DNA of 14,527 nt from a bacterium (GCA_030648695.1 JAUSHG010000087.1:1-14527), one strand, 5' to 3'. Positions 1-7,406 are shown, counted from the first letter of the stretch. Translations and numbers: made by a program. Notes: generated by a model from the letters alone, not told the origin.

Positions 1-917
1 CCCGTGAGCGTAATGAGCCGGAAGTTGCTTTGGCGACTGATGCCCAAGCGGATGTCCTGCGCTCCCGTGGAAAAGAAGGGAAGCGTGCGGCTGGGACGGT
101 GGGTGGTATCGCCAATGCGCACAGCGTATTCACCGGTGACGGTAAATGGCTGGGATTGCTCAATATACTGAACGATCTGGTCCAGCACCTGCGGACTGTT
201 GGCGACAAACGCATTGGCGACCCCGATGAAGACGAGCTCGTTGATGAGCCCCGTTCCCGGTCCCGCCGTGCGAATGACGTCGTCCGCCGTGCCTTGCACC
301 CCGTCAAATCCCCACCAAATGCCAACCCGTGTCGGCGAATAGGTATTGGCGGTGAGATTTCCCTCAAACCTAAGGGCATTGTTAGTGTCCGAGCTCCGAA
401 TCTGGAACGCTGTAACGTCATTGAGCCGGAATACGACCCCACTCGAAATGTACAGCGAGAAATGCACCCGATTCCCATACCCCAGTTCATTGGGCGACAG
501 GGGATTCGGGACACCCATCCAGCTTCGCAGGGGAGGCGTCGTGAGCGATATCATTCCGGCGGTCCCAATTGCGCCAGGTGTAAGCGGAATGTACGCGGTA
601 GGACCGGTTCCCACGGCTCGGTTCTCTCGGATCCCGACCATGGCGTTGTCACGGGCGCCATTCCAATAGGGAGAGTCGGGCGAGGGAGCCACCCAGATTC
701 CAATGCGGAAAATGGGTGCGGCAGTCGCGGCCTTAATCGGACGACCGTGTCCGTTAGGACCGCGAAGGAGCGTGTCCTTGACCATAAAGGACAAGTCCAC
801 GCTATCACCCTCATCTCCCAGGGTTGTCTGGACAGGAGGTGGAGCGGCTGATGCCGGCAGTGCGAGCACGACCAACATGTAAACGAGCGCTAATCTTAGC
901 AGTATTTTAGTTTTCAT
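1..917 (-). CDS. Secreted surface protein with N-terminal TLGDEG motif, partial (3' end off window)
   Basis: Reading the minus strand from ATG at 917 gives 305 uninterrupted codons to the left edge with no stop, so the C terminus is missing. Residues 1-24 form a clear signal peptide: basic MKTK, a hydrophobic stretch, then PASA just before APPP. The mature protein therefore starts about residue 25. Residues 32-37 are TLGDEG, the same hexapeptide that is repeated 16 times in the divergently transcribed giant protein starting at 1386. The rest is a moderately hydrophobic beta-rich sequence with WVAPSPDSPYWNG, a YGNRVHFSLYISSG stretch and GFDGVQGTADDVIRTAGPG; I recognise no named domain. A 273-codon plus-strand frame overlaps it but lacks these features. 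It is probably exported and cell-surface or extracellular. Export is well supported; molecular function is unknown. No Shine-Dalgarno sequence precedes the start. Confidence 0.8.
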   Translation of the reverse strand, partial: MKTKILLRLALVYMLVVLALPASAAPPPVQTTLGDEGDSVDLSFMVKDTLLRGPNGHGRPIKAATAAPIFRIGIWVAPSPDSPYWNGARDNAMVGIRENRAVGTGPTAYIPLTPGAIGTAGMISLTTPPLRSWMGVPNPLSPNELGYGNRVHFSLYISSGVVFRLNDVTAFQIRSSDTNNALRFEGNLTANTYSPTRVGIWWGFDGVQGTADDVIRTAGPGTGLINELVFIGVANAFVANSPQVLDQIVQYIEQSQPFTVTGEYAVRIGDTTHRPSRTLPFFSTGAQDIRLGISRQSNFRLITLT

Positions 918-956
918 ATCTGAATTCAATTGTGAGTTTCGTCAGTACAGTGTCAA

Positions 957-985
957 ATTATCTGTCCGTTAAGAGTTGTCCTTTA
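957..985 (-). promoter_or_regulatory. Possible promoter of the leftward surface-protein gene, -35 inside a TGTCCTTTAT repeat
   Basis: On the minus strand GATAAT (957-962) is preceded at 17 bp by TAAAGG (980-985), the core of the ATAAAGGACA repeat. The implied leader is about 30 nt. The -35 is a poor sigma-70 match, so either the repeat is an activator or operator site or the call is wrong. A TTGACA (951-956) just downstream has no good -10 partner. Confidence 0.3.
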
Positions 986-1135
986 TTATTTCTCATACTT
1001 CCTTTTGTCTTTTATGCAGTCCCGATTCGCGGCCATCTGCTCACAATTGATGAGCACGACTGTCCTTTTGGATATATCCCCTGTCCGTTAGTGCGTCATA
1101 AAGTGATGTCCTTTATGATTTTTGCCAGTTTTTGA

Positions 1136-1164
1136 TTGACCGATTGTCCTGTTGGCTACATTAT
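1136..1164 (+). promoter_or_regulatory. Possible promoter of the 1238-residue protein gene
   Basis: TTGACC (1136-1141) is separated by 17 bp from CATTAT (1159-1164). Transcription would begin near 1171 and leave a leader of about 215 nt before the ATG at 1386. A TGTCCTGTT near-copy of the local repeat lies inside the spacer. Confidence 0.4.
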
Positions 1165-1385
1165 TTACAAGTGATTAAGAAAATACTTGTACTGCGTGCT
1201 GTGGTCCGCGTGAAAAATGCTGTTGGTTTGGCATGTGAGCAGATGGTATTTGAAAGCTTTGTGCAGTTCGAGCGTCTTGTGAAGGGTACCAGTGCACCAT
1301 GTACGCATTCGTTTCGTGTATGCGCAGTGCCGGTAACTGTTTCCACTGGAATTTCGGGTAATGACCGACTGACCATTTAAATTTT

Positions 1386-4300
1386 ATGCATAGTTTCAAC
1401 CTTTTTAATACCGTATTGCTAAAGCCGAAGCAGAAAATGGCTGTCATGCAGGGCATGGCGGCGTTTTTGGTATGCCTCATTTTGGTTACGTCATTTCCGC
1501 CCGTGCTTCTCGCACAGGAATTTTCGAGCAGTCCGTCACTCGGAGATGAGGGAGAAAGCGTTGAGGCGGTGTCGCAGGAGGCAGTCATAAGCACCGCAGA
1601 ATCAAATGCCACTTCTGAACCTGTCGTGGTTTCCTCTCCCATGCTGCAGTCAAACGGGGGAAGTTTGGGCGATGAGGGCGAGGGAAACGGGGCGGAACTG
1701 CAGGATGCGAGCTCTGTTCTCGCCAATCCTTCTCTTGGGCAGGAAGATAGCCGGTCTCCTCCGGTTGCACAGACCGTTACTGGTACTGTAACGTTTCCTT
1801 CCGTAACCCCACTCACAGGTGGCGATGCGGAAGCAGAAGGGTTGCATGGGCTTTCTACCAGCGCCTCGCTCGGCGATGAAGGAGAGTTTATTTCAAATCT
1901 GCCTGTGGCAGGACAGGCGGCATTTCCTGCTGACGAAGCGTCCTCCGCTCTCGCGGACGGTTTGCTTATACCGACATCAAGACCTTCGCTTGGCGATGAA
2001 GGCACACAAAGTAGCACGATAGCCGCGCCGCAGACAGCATTGTCCGGAGGAGGGTCCTCATCACAGCAGCAGACATCCACGGTCTTTCAATGTCCCGGCC
2101 CGCAGATTCCGGTCATGGCGGAAGACGCTCCGTATACTCCCTGGCATTACGAAGTTGACAGTAGGGGATGCACCATCGTGGTGTGGGGAGAAGCACCAGT
2201 ACCGCCCGCTTCCGCCTCCATCGGCGATGAGAGACCGGTAACCACCTCCATCACCGCAAGCACCCCGGCAGACACTGCAATTGCCGCGCCGGCATCTTCC
2301 GGTTCTCTTGGCAATGAGGGAGAGCGCACCGTTACTACCGTATCCGCTCCGGCCACGGCGGCCACCGCGGCTTCTTCGGACATTCCGGAAACGGCGGGAG
2401 GGTCACTCGGAGACGAGGCGGACGCTTGGACGTGGACTTCTTCAGCAGCCACTACGCCGGCAATTTCCGAAGGCATTCCGGCTACGAGCGGCTCTATCGG
2501 TGATGAAGGAGACGGTGGCGGAATACTTGGAGCCCCTGCTTCCGCTAACGGAGGAGGTTCGGGAGTCGGAGGGGGCGGAAACAGTTCACAAAACGCTACT
2601 CCGGCCGATGAGGCGGCAGTAGAGTGCGCCAATCCGAGCGCTGCCACCTTTGCTGAACTGCAGAATCTTATTGTTCGGGGCCGCGTTCTTGTTACGGACT
2701 TCAGCGTAAACGGCTTCGCACAGGAAGGGGTCGTAACCGTGCGCAACGGGACCGAATGCACCTTCTCGGTTACCCTTGCCACCTACGAAGTATTCTTCTC
2801 CGGAGACATGCGGCTTTTCCAGACCGACCCTACCTCGGCCAATCCAATGCCAATTGGCGATGGCGACTTCGCCAATCTTTTTGTTGATTTGCCTCCGTGC
2901 ATGTCGCAGACGGTGCTCTTATTCGGTTCAAATCCGCCGGCCCGTCTTTCAGCCGGACAAAGCTTTGGTCAGCTTATCGGGACTGCACGAACAGCCCTTG
3001 AAGCCGGTCCGTTTTGCACCGAGGGAATCCCCGTCGGCAATCAGGTGGCGGAGCTTGAAGTGCGTTCAATGCGGGAAGGAGTGCTGACTACCGGAGTATC
3101 CGTTTCCGGAAGCCAGAACGGCACCAGCGGGGTAACTGCATACACGGTTACGAAAACCGGAGAGAATATCCAAACAGTGCTCTCGGTTCCGTTTTTGGAC
3201 CAGAATCAGAACCGTTTCAGTGGATGGAGCGGGGACTGCACAGGAGAGCAATGCACGATAGTGGTTACCCCGGGAACGAAAAAGACCGTGGTGGCCAACT
3301 ACGTGTCCCCTCTGCCGCAACTTACCGGTTCATGTGAGGCAATTCCGGGGACGGCGCGCACCGGCCAGTCAATTTTTTGGCGCGTAACCGCCTCCGGAGG
3401 CCAAGGTGATTACCGTTTTGCATGGGACACGGGTCCGGACGGCTCGGTATCCGCACGTACAGCCAATCCCCTGACTACGTTTGTATACCTGACCCCGGGA
3501 ATGAAAACCATGCGGGCGCATATTTTCTCGGGTCCGCAGGTCGGAACCGAGTATCAGTCCATCGTGGTAACCTGCCAGGCCGAGATTCTGCCGCTCATTG
3601 CACCGCCGCCCACAGGCGCCTCTACTTTGGATACTGCTCCCATCGCACCGCCTCCGACCGGAGGGTCCATCGGAGATGAGGGAGGAAACATTACCGCACC
3701 ACCTACCGGTGCTTCGCTGGGAGATGAAAACGTGCCGATTGGCGCACCGCCTACCGGTGCCTCACTCGGAGATGAGGGAGGAAATATTACCACGCCCCCA
3801 ACCGGCGCATCCATTGGAGATGAAAACGTGCCGATTGGTGCACCGCCTACTGGCGCGTCCTTGGGCGACGAGGGAGGAAACATTACCACGCCTCCAACCG
3901 GCGCATCCATCGGCGATGAGAACGTGCCGATTGGTGCACCGCCCACACAGGCATCCGTAGGAGACGAAGGTATTATTCCTCCGCCTCCCGCACAACCGAC
4001 AGGCGGTGGCGGGGGTCCGGTGTCACCGCCTCCAACAGGTCCGGTTCTCGGTAGAACCAGTGGCGGAGGGTCATTCCCACTCATGTTTGTCATTCCTACG
4101 GTCCGGCAGGATTGTACCGGAGTAACCGTGCAGTGGTTTAGCAACCAACCGGCCAACGGCTATGTCGTGTATGGACCTCTTTCGATTGCCAGCACCACAT
4201 CGGCTACATCCACGTTCTTTGGATACACCAACCAGCAATTTTCCACCTCAACGGGTCTTACCACCAATCACCAGGTCTCCATTACCGGACTGGTGCCCGG

Positions 4301-5102
4301 AGTAACCTATTTCTTCCGGCCGGTAGCCAATTTCCTCGGTCATGCACCGGTGCTCGGCCCGGAGATTTCACTTACGGTTCAAAATCTAAACTGCGGCGGT
4401 GCGGCTCCCGTCGTGAAAGCGGAGTGCCCCTACATTTGGGACTCTCTTGGGCTCGGACGTGATAATAATCCGGAGCAGGTACTGCGTTTGCAGGTATTCC
4501 TGAAGACCGTAGCGGGTATTGATACCCCCGTTACTGGCATTTTTGATGCACAAACCGAGGCAGCGGTGCGGATTTTCCAGGCGCGATATCCGGCGGATAT
4601 CCTCGCTCCCTGGGGTTTGACTGAACCGACCGGATTTGTCGGGGTGACTACCAAGCGCAAAATAAACGAGCTTCTTGGCTGTGCTACACCGATTTCAGTA
4701 ACGAAAGCCGCTCCTGTTCTCATAGGACCTTCGGTTAAGGAAGAGTACAATCTTGAGGATTTTGCCGAAAAAGAGGCCTACAATGTCAATCCGGATATCC
4801 TCAATGGAGACGCGTTAAACGGAAATGGGCGCAATTCCACCAAAGCAACGACCACTTCGGCTACTTCAACAGCTCTGGGAGGCAAATCTACGTCCACTCT
4901 GGCAGAACCCATCAAGAATACCGTCCAAAACCTCAACCAGCGGTGCTCATTTACCGCAAGCCGGTATACGCTTGCGGATATTCTGCTGTTCCCGCCGCGG
5001 CTTATCCGGTGCACCGGAGCCATACTCATTTCGGATACCATCAACAGAGATGATGATGTTCCCAAGGAAGAAACCGAAGAAAGTATAAAGGACACGATAT
5101 AA
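1386..5102 (+). CDS. Giant secreted multidomain surface protein with 16 S-[LIV]-G-D-E-x motifs
   Basis: The protein has 1238 residues. An N-terminal hydrophobic segment (about 19-43, ending VLLAQ) looks like a signal peptide. Sixteen hexapeptides of the SLGDEG type follow: nine in a Ser/Thr/Ala/Gly-rich region (start residues 51, 93, 116, 161, 201, 278, 307, 340, 370) and seven in a Pro-rich repeat block with units like PPTGASIGDEN (761, 777, 793, 809, 825, 841, 857). Between the blocks are a region of unknown fold (about 410-560), an InlB B-repeat-like segment with FSGWSGDCTG (572-640) and a PKD-like segment (645-730). After the second block come a fibronectin-III-like domain (900-1000) and a peptidoglycan-binding-like domain (1013-1099). 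There is no C-terminal sorting signal or membrane anchor, so attachment may be through the peptidoglycan-binding domain. No Shine-Dalgarno is visible; Met18 is a possible alternative start. The role (adhesion, cell-wall or host contact) is inference. The last codons lie inside the terminator-like hairpin. Confidence 0.88.
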   Translation: MHSFNLFNTVLLKPKQKMAVMQGMAAFLVCLILVTSFPPVLLAQEFSSSPSLGDEGESVEAVSQEAVISTAESNATSEPVVVSSPMLQSNGGSLGDEGEGNGAELQDASSVLANPSLGQEDSRSPPVAQTVTGTVTFPSVTPLTGGDAEAEGLHGLSTSASLGDEGEFISNLPVAGQAAFPADEASSALADGLLIPTSRPSLGDEGTQSSTIAAPQTALSGGGSSSQQQTSTVFQCPGPQIPVMAEDAPYTPWHYEVDSRGCTIVVWGEAPVPPASASIGDERPVTTSITASTPADTAIAAPASSGSLGNEGERTVTTVSAPATAATAASSDIPETAGGSLGDEADAWTWTSSAATTPAISEGIPATSGSIGDEGDGGGILGAPASANGGGSGVGGGGNSSQNATPADEAAVECANPSAATFAELQNLIVRGRVLVTDFSVNGFAQEGVVTVRNGTECTFSVTLATYEVFFSGDMRLFQTDPTSANPMPIGDGDFANLFVDLPPCMSQTVLLFGSNPPARLSAGQSFGQLIGTARTALEAGPFCTEGIPVGNQVAELEVRSMREGVLTTGVSVSGSQNGTSGVTAYTVTKTGENIQTVLSVPFLDQNQNRFSGWSGDCTGEQCTIVVTPGTKKTVVANYVSPLPQLTGSCEAIPGTARTGQSIFWRVTASGGQGDYRFAWDTGPDGSVSARTANPLTTFVYLTPGMKTMRAHIFSGPQVGTEYQSIVVTCQAEILPLIAPPPTGASTLDTAPIAPPPTGGSIGDEGGNITAPPTGASLGDENVPIGAPPTGASLGDEGGNITTPPTGASIGDENVPIGAPPTGASLGDEGGNITTPPTGASIGDENVPIGAPPTQASVGDEGIIPPPPAQPTGGGGGPVSPPPTGPVLGRTSGGGSFPLMFVIPTVRQDCTGVTVQWFSNQPANGYVVYGPLSIASTTSATSTFFGYTNQQFSTSTGLTTNHQVSITGLVPGVTYFFRPVANFLGHAPVLGPEISLTVQNLNCGGAAPVVKAECPYIWDSLGLGRDNNPEQVLRLQVFLKTVAGIDTPVTGIFDAQTEAAVRIFQARYPADILAPWGLTEPTGFVGVTTKRKINELLGCATPISVTKAAPVLIGPSVKEEYNLEDFAEKEAYNVNPDILNGDALNGNGRNSTKATTTSATSTALGGKSTSTLAEPIKNTVQNLNQRCSFTASRYTLADILLFPPRLIRCTGAILISDTINRDDDVPKEETEESIKDTI
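3592..3975 (+). repeat. Coding tandem repeats of the PPTG-A-S-[LI]-GDE unit
   Basis: This DNA encodes the second motif block of the 1238-residue protein, with a basic period of 16 residues (48 bp). Alternate units match best (GDEGGNITTPPTGAS then GDENVPIGAPPTGAS), giving a 96-bp higher-order repeat. The GDE codons vary synonymously between units (gga/ggc, gat/gac, gag/gaa), which suggests the units are not very recent copies. Confidence 0.8.
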
Positions 5103-5140
5103 AGGACACCGAGAGGTGTCCTTTATCGTTGTCCTTTATA
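5084..5140 (+). terminator. Nested hairpin built from four TGTCCTTTAT copies, overlapping the stop codon
   Basis: The outer arms are TATAAAGGACA (5084-5094) and TGTCCTTTATA (5130-5140). The inner arms are ATAAAGGACACC (5099-5110) and GGTGTCCTTTAT (5115-5126), with a GAGA loop. The segments between arms are CGAT and CGT, so the stem is almost continuous over 57 nt. The left outer arm encodes the last residues (IKDTI) of the upstream gene, whose stop is at 5100-5102. No strong U-run follows, so it may be a bidirectional terminator, an RNA-stability element or a double-stranded binding site. Confidence 0.65.
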
Positions 5141-5197
5141 AATCCCCACGCAGGAGGACAGATTGAGCCCTGTCGTTTTTGGTGTAGCGTTGAAACG

Positions 5198-5292
5198 TTG
5201 AATAACGAAATGCAAAAAATAGCAGTCAACCTGCCACGTTGCGGCCTCAAACGCGGCAGGTTGACTTCAAAAATAGGTATTTCGTTATTCAA
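5198..5292. repeat. 95-bp imperfect palindrome flanked by GTTGAAA direct repeats
   Basis: The outer arms TTGAATAACGAAAT (5198-5211) and ATTTCGTTATTCAA (5279-5292) are perfect complements. The inner arms GTCAACCTGCC (5225-5235) and GGCAGGTTGAC (5255-5265) are also perfect and continue after one mismatch with CGTT/AACG. The 13-nt segments separating the arms are not complementary but both contain CAAAAATAG-like sequence. GTTGAAA occurs at 5189-5195 and 5294-5300, just outside both ends, like a target-site duplication. It may be a miniature inverted-repeat element or a regulatory stem-loop; no transposase is present. Confidence 0.7.
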
Positions 5293-5410
5293 AGTTGAAA
5301 AAACCAGTCAGTCCCTCCATGGAGCTGAAAGAAACGGGGAGTGTACCCGTCTCAATGTAGAGCGGTTTCTTCTGAGCAGGACGACTAAAACTGCGGCTTA
5401 AGTGTAAAAC

Positions 5411-5439
5411 TCAAGAATTAAAGTGTCGTAATTTATAAG
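5411..5439 (+). promoter_or_regulatory. Probable promoter of the sortase-substrate gene
   Basis: TATAAG (5434-5439) is preceded at 17 bp by TCAAGA (5411-5416), a weak -35. The leader would be about 15 nt. It has no Shine-Dalgarno sequence. Confidence 0.45.
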
Positions 5440-5460
5440 CTAACTTAACCAAATACTACT

Positions 5461-6591
5461 ATGACTATAGTTTCAACAGGCCTCCGGGGATTGGTCATGA
5501 TTGCTCTCGCTCTTTCAATCGCGAGCACTGCATTGGCCCAGACCCCAAGCGCCAACATTTCGGTCAGTCCGCCTAACATGGTGACTGTCGTAACGGACAG
5601 CACTGCAGGCACGGTAGTTGCAGGAATCCAGCGTTCCGCGACTACGAGTACAGCGGTTCCATTTGCAACCATTGTGCTCGCAAGCAATCAAAATCAGAAT
5701 GTGCAGGTCAGCGGCATTCCGATAACACTCAATCTCTCCGCCGGAGCGACCAGCACGGCGCTCTCAAACTGTCAGCTCTTTAATCAGAGCGGTGCGGCGC
5801 TTAGCTCGGGTACCACTCTTCTGCCCGGTACCAATACAGTTACTCTTAATTCCGCCTTGGTCATTCCTGCGAATACCGTCCAGAACCTGACATTGCGCTG
5901 TAATGTGACCGGCGGGGCATTGGGCGACACCTTCCAGATCGTAGTGAACTCGACGGCGCTTGCAGTAAGTGCAACACCGACAACGCCGGCCCCGGTACTT
6001 ACGGTAACGGCAACCACCATTCCGGCCATCCAGTTCAATACGATTCCGGTTTCCGGCGTCACACTCGGCACACTCCGTCTTGATGCATCTCCTGGCGGAG
6101 ATATCAGAATTTCCTCAATACCGGTCTCGGTTACGACTACGGGGGGAGCCAGCGCCGGAAATCTGTCCAACTGTCAGCTCTTCAACCAGAACGGAGCCGC
6201 ACTGAACGCTCCGGTTAACGTGCTCGGAAGCGGAACCAATGTGATTACGCTTACCACGCCGCTCGTGGTCGGCGCCGGGACGTCAGCAACCCTTACTCTG
6301 CGCTGTACGGTCTCGCCGGGAGTAACGACGGGAGGTATTCTCCAGGTTACGCCGGGCGGAGGTACGCCAGTTAGCGGAGTGGTAACGAGCACCGGAGTCA
6401 CTCTCTCGCCTGCGGGAACCTCGCTTGTCGGAACTGCAGTATCGATTGTCGGAGCGGCAACCATTCCGGTCCCCGGAGTACCTAACACCGGAGTCGGCAC
6501 GAATACGCCGATGCTTGCGCTTCTTTCCGCAGTGCTCTTCTTGACTCTCGCCGGAGGCATCTATCTTCAGAGAAGCCGCACGAGCGCCTAA
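5461..6591 (+). CDS. Secreted two-domain surface protein with VPNTG sortase sorting signal
   Basis: The protein has 376 residues. Residues 1-26 are a signal peptide ending STALAQ. The mature part has almost no charge and contains two related domains. Each has SNCQLFNQ-[SN]-GAAL (from 102 and from 236), then a beta-rich stretch ending LRC (145-147 and 280-282), so C104/C147 and C238/C282 could form one disulfide per domain. The C terminus has a complete cell-wall sorting signal: VPNTG at 340-344, a hydrophobic segment at about 349-368 and a basic tail RSRTSA. This LPXTG-type signal is cleaved between Thr and Gly by sortases. The next gene is a sortase, which makes the pair convincing, although a terminator separates them. 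The internal duplication suggests a pilin- or adhesin-like building block, but I do not recognise the fold. No Shine-Dalgarno is present. Confidence 0.88.
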   Translation: MTIVSTGLRGLVMIALALSIASTALAQTPSANISVSPPNMVTVVTDSTAGTVVAGIQRSATTSTAVPFATIVLASNQNQNVQVSGIPITLNLSAGATSTALSNCQLFNQSGAALSSGTTLLPGTNTVTLNSALVIPANTVQNLTLRCNVTGGALGDTFQIVVNSTALAVSATPTTPAPVLTVTATTIPAIQFNTIPVSGVTLGTLRLDASPGGDIRISSIPVSVTTTGGASAGNLSNCQLFNQNGAALNAPVNVLGSGTNVITLTTPLVVGAGTSATLTLRCTVSPGVTTGGILQVTPGGGTPVSGVVTSTGVTLSPAGTSLVGTAVSIVGAATIPVPGVPNTGVGTNTPMLALLSAVLFLTLAGGIYLQRSRTSA

Positions 6592-6618
6592 GAAGTAATT
6601 CCATTATTCCGTCAAACC

Positions 6619-6651
6619 AAAGGCGTACTTCCCGCAAGGCAGTACGCTTTT
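6619..6651 (+). terminator. Rho-independent terminator after the sortase substrate
   Basis: AAAGGCGTACT (6619-6629) pairs with AGTACGCTTTT (6641-6651) with one G-U pair, around an 11-nt loop. The 3' arm ends in a T-run. It lies 28 bp past the stop codon and separates the substrate gene from the sortase gene. Confidence 0.8.
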
Positions 6652-6676
6652 GGAGTGAATCATTGAGGACTCACTG

Positions 6677-6682
6677 TAGAAT
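6677..6682 (+). promoter_or_regulatory. -10 element for a probable leaderless sortase transcript
   Basis: TAGAAT ends 7 bp before the sortase ATG at 6690, so transcription would start at or next to the start codon. No convincing -35 is seen at 16-18 bp. Confidence 0.4.
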
Positions 6683-6689
6683 ATGAAAT

Positions 6690-7406
6690 ATGATTAGTAT
6701 AGAAAAATCAAAACTGAATACACTACTCGCAGGTTCCGTACTCATGGGCGTGCTGTGGCTCGTGTTCGCATCTCTCTCTCTTGTGCCGCACGTCAGTGTG
6801 TTTCAGCAAGAAAGAGAAGCCGCAGTAGTGCCTGCAAGGGATGTGCCGTCTCAAACTCCGGATGGCACACCGCCATCTCCTGAATATCCTCCGCTGTTTG
6901 CCGCAATTCCGGCAGTCAGGCAGATGCAGACCTCCAAGCCGGCTGTTGTCGCCAGCAAGACGCCTGTGCGTCTGAAAATTCCCGCACTATCCATCAATGC
7001 AAGGGTTGAGGACGTGGGAATTGCCAAGAGTGGGGCGATTGCTTCGCCAGGAAGCTTCTCCACGGTTGGGTGGTACAAGTACGGAGCCAAACCCGGCGAG
7101 AAGGGAAGTGTGATTATGGACGGACACGTGGACAACGGGCTCGCTAAAGTGGGAGTGTTCAAACGTCTTGAAAATATCAAGGAGGGGGATAGGATTTTTG
7201 TGGAAACCGCGGACGGCAAAACGTTTGAGTACGTCGTAGAGCGCATGGTTACCTATCCGTACAAGTCCGTGCCGATGGCGAATATTGTGAACCAGAAATC
7301 GCAGGCCGAACTGGTGCTCATCACCTGTGCCGGTGAGTTTATGAAGGACCTAAAGACCTACACCGAGCGGCTGATAGTGCACGCGGTACTCGTCGAGCGG
7401 GTGTGA
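6690..7406 (+). CDS. Sortase, class E/F-like transpeptidase
   Basis: The protein has 238 residues. Residues 10-33 form an N-terminal membrane anchor, followed by a Pro-rich linker to about 90. The sortase beta-barrel starts at VRLKIPALSINARVEDVG (93-110), then STVGWYKYGAKPGEKGS. Three catalytic residues are in place: His146 in VIMDGHVDNG, Cys213 in LVLITCAGEF and Arg227 in YTERLIVHA. The spacing and the wording around His and Cys resemble the single-domain class E/F enzymes of Gram-positive bacteria more than pilus class C. Sortases cut LPXTG-type signals and join the Thr to a cell-wall or pilin amine on the outer membrane face. The adjacent VPNTG protein is the likely substrate. Class assignment is by eye. 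Confidence 0.93.
   Translation: MISIEKSKLNTLLAGSVLMGVLWLVFASLSLVPHVSVFQQEREAAVVPARDVPSQTPDGTPPSPEYPPLFAAIPAVRQMQTSKPAVVASKTPVRLKIPALSINARVEDVGIAKSGAIASPGSFSTVGWYKYGAKPGEKGSVIMDGHVDNGLAKVGVFKRLENIKEGDRIFVETADGKTFEYVVERMVTYPYKSVPMANIVNQKSQAELVLITCAGEFMKDLKTYTERLIVHAVLVERV

Larger units (their letters stand above)
918..1385. other. 468-bp divergent intergenic region with clustered TGTCC-type repeats
   Basis: This spacer separates two divergent surface-protein genes. It is AT-richer than its flanks and holds two exact copies of TGTCCTTTAT (977-986 and 1107-1116), two copies of CTGTCCGTTA (962-971 and 1081-1090) and near matches at 1061 and 1145. The 1107 copy is part of an inverted pair CATAAAG/CTTTATG (1097-1103, 1111-1117). 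The last 200 bp before 1386 would be an untranslated leader if the proposed promoter at 1136-1164 is right. An 82-codon open frame at 1132-1380 has no supporting signal and is not called. Confidence 0.6.
5103..5460. other. 358-bp intergenic region with a large palindrome and a structured stretch
   Basis: After the nested hairpin this spacer holds the 95-bp palindrome at 5198-5292. A stretch with several possible stems follows (CTCCATGGAG at 5315-5324; ACGGG/CCCGT at 5334-5350 enclosed by AAGAAA/TTTCTT), and then a promoter just before 5461. An open frame at 5129-5401 runs through the palindrome and is judged spurious. Confidence 0.6.

Noticed and set aside
30..851. 273-codon plus-strand open frame
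   Set aside because: It lies opposite the minus-strand secreted-protein gene, which has a signal peptide, the GDEG motif and sensible composition. The plus-strand product is Arg/Gly-rich with no domain.
1132..1380. 82-codon open frame just before the giant gene
   Set aside because: No ribosome binding site, no recognisable composition, and its start lies on the proposed promoter. More likely leader sequence.
1175..2080. 301-codon minus-strand frame, and 2147-2782 and 3554-4156 on the same strand
   Set aside because: These are antisense shadows of the Ser/Pro/Gly-rich coding repeats of the giant gene; their SSPSE and PVGG repeats mirror the GDEG units.
3592..3975. Repeat block considered as a CRISPR-like array
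   Set aside because: The repeats are in frame, code for a protein motif, and have no unique spacers of constant length. No CRISPR array is present in the window.
5129..5401. 90-codon frame through the 95-bp palindrome
   Set aside because: It reads through both arms of the palindrome, giving related peptides twice, and has no start signal.
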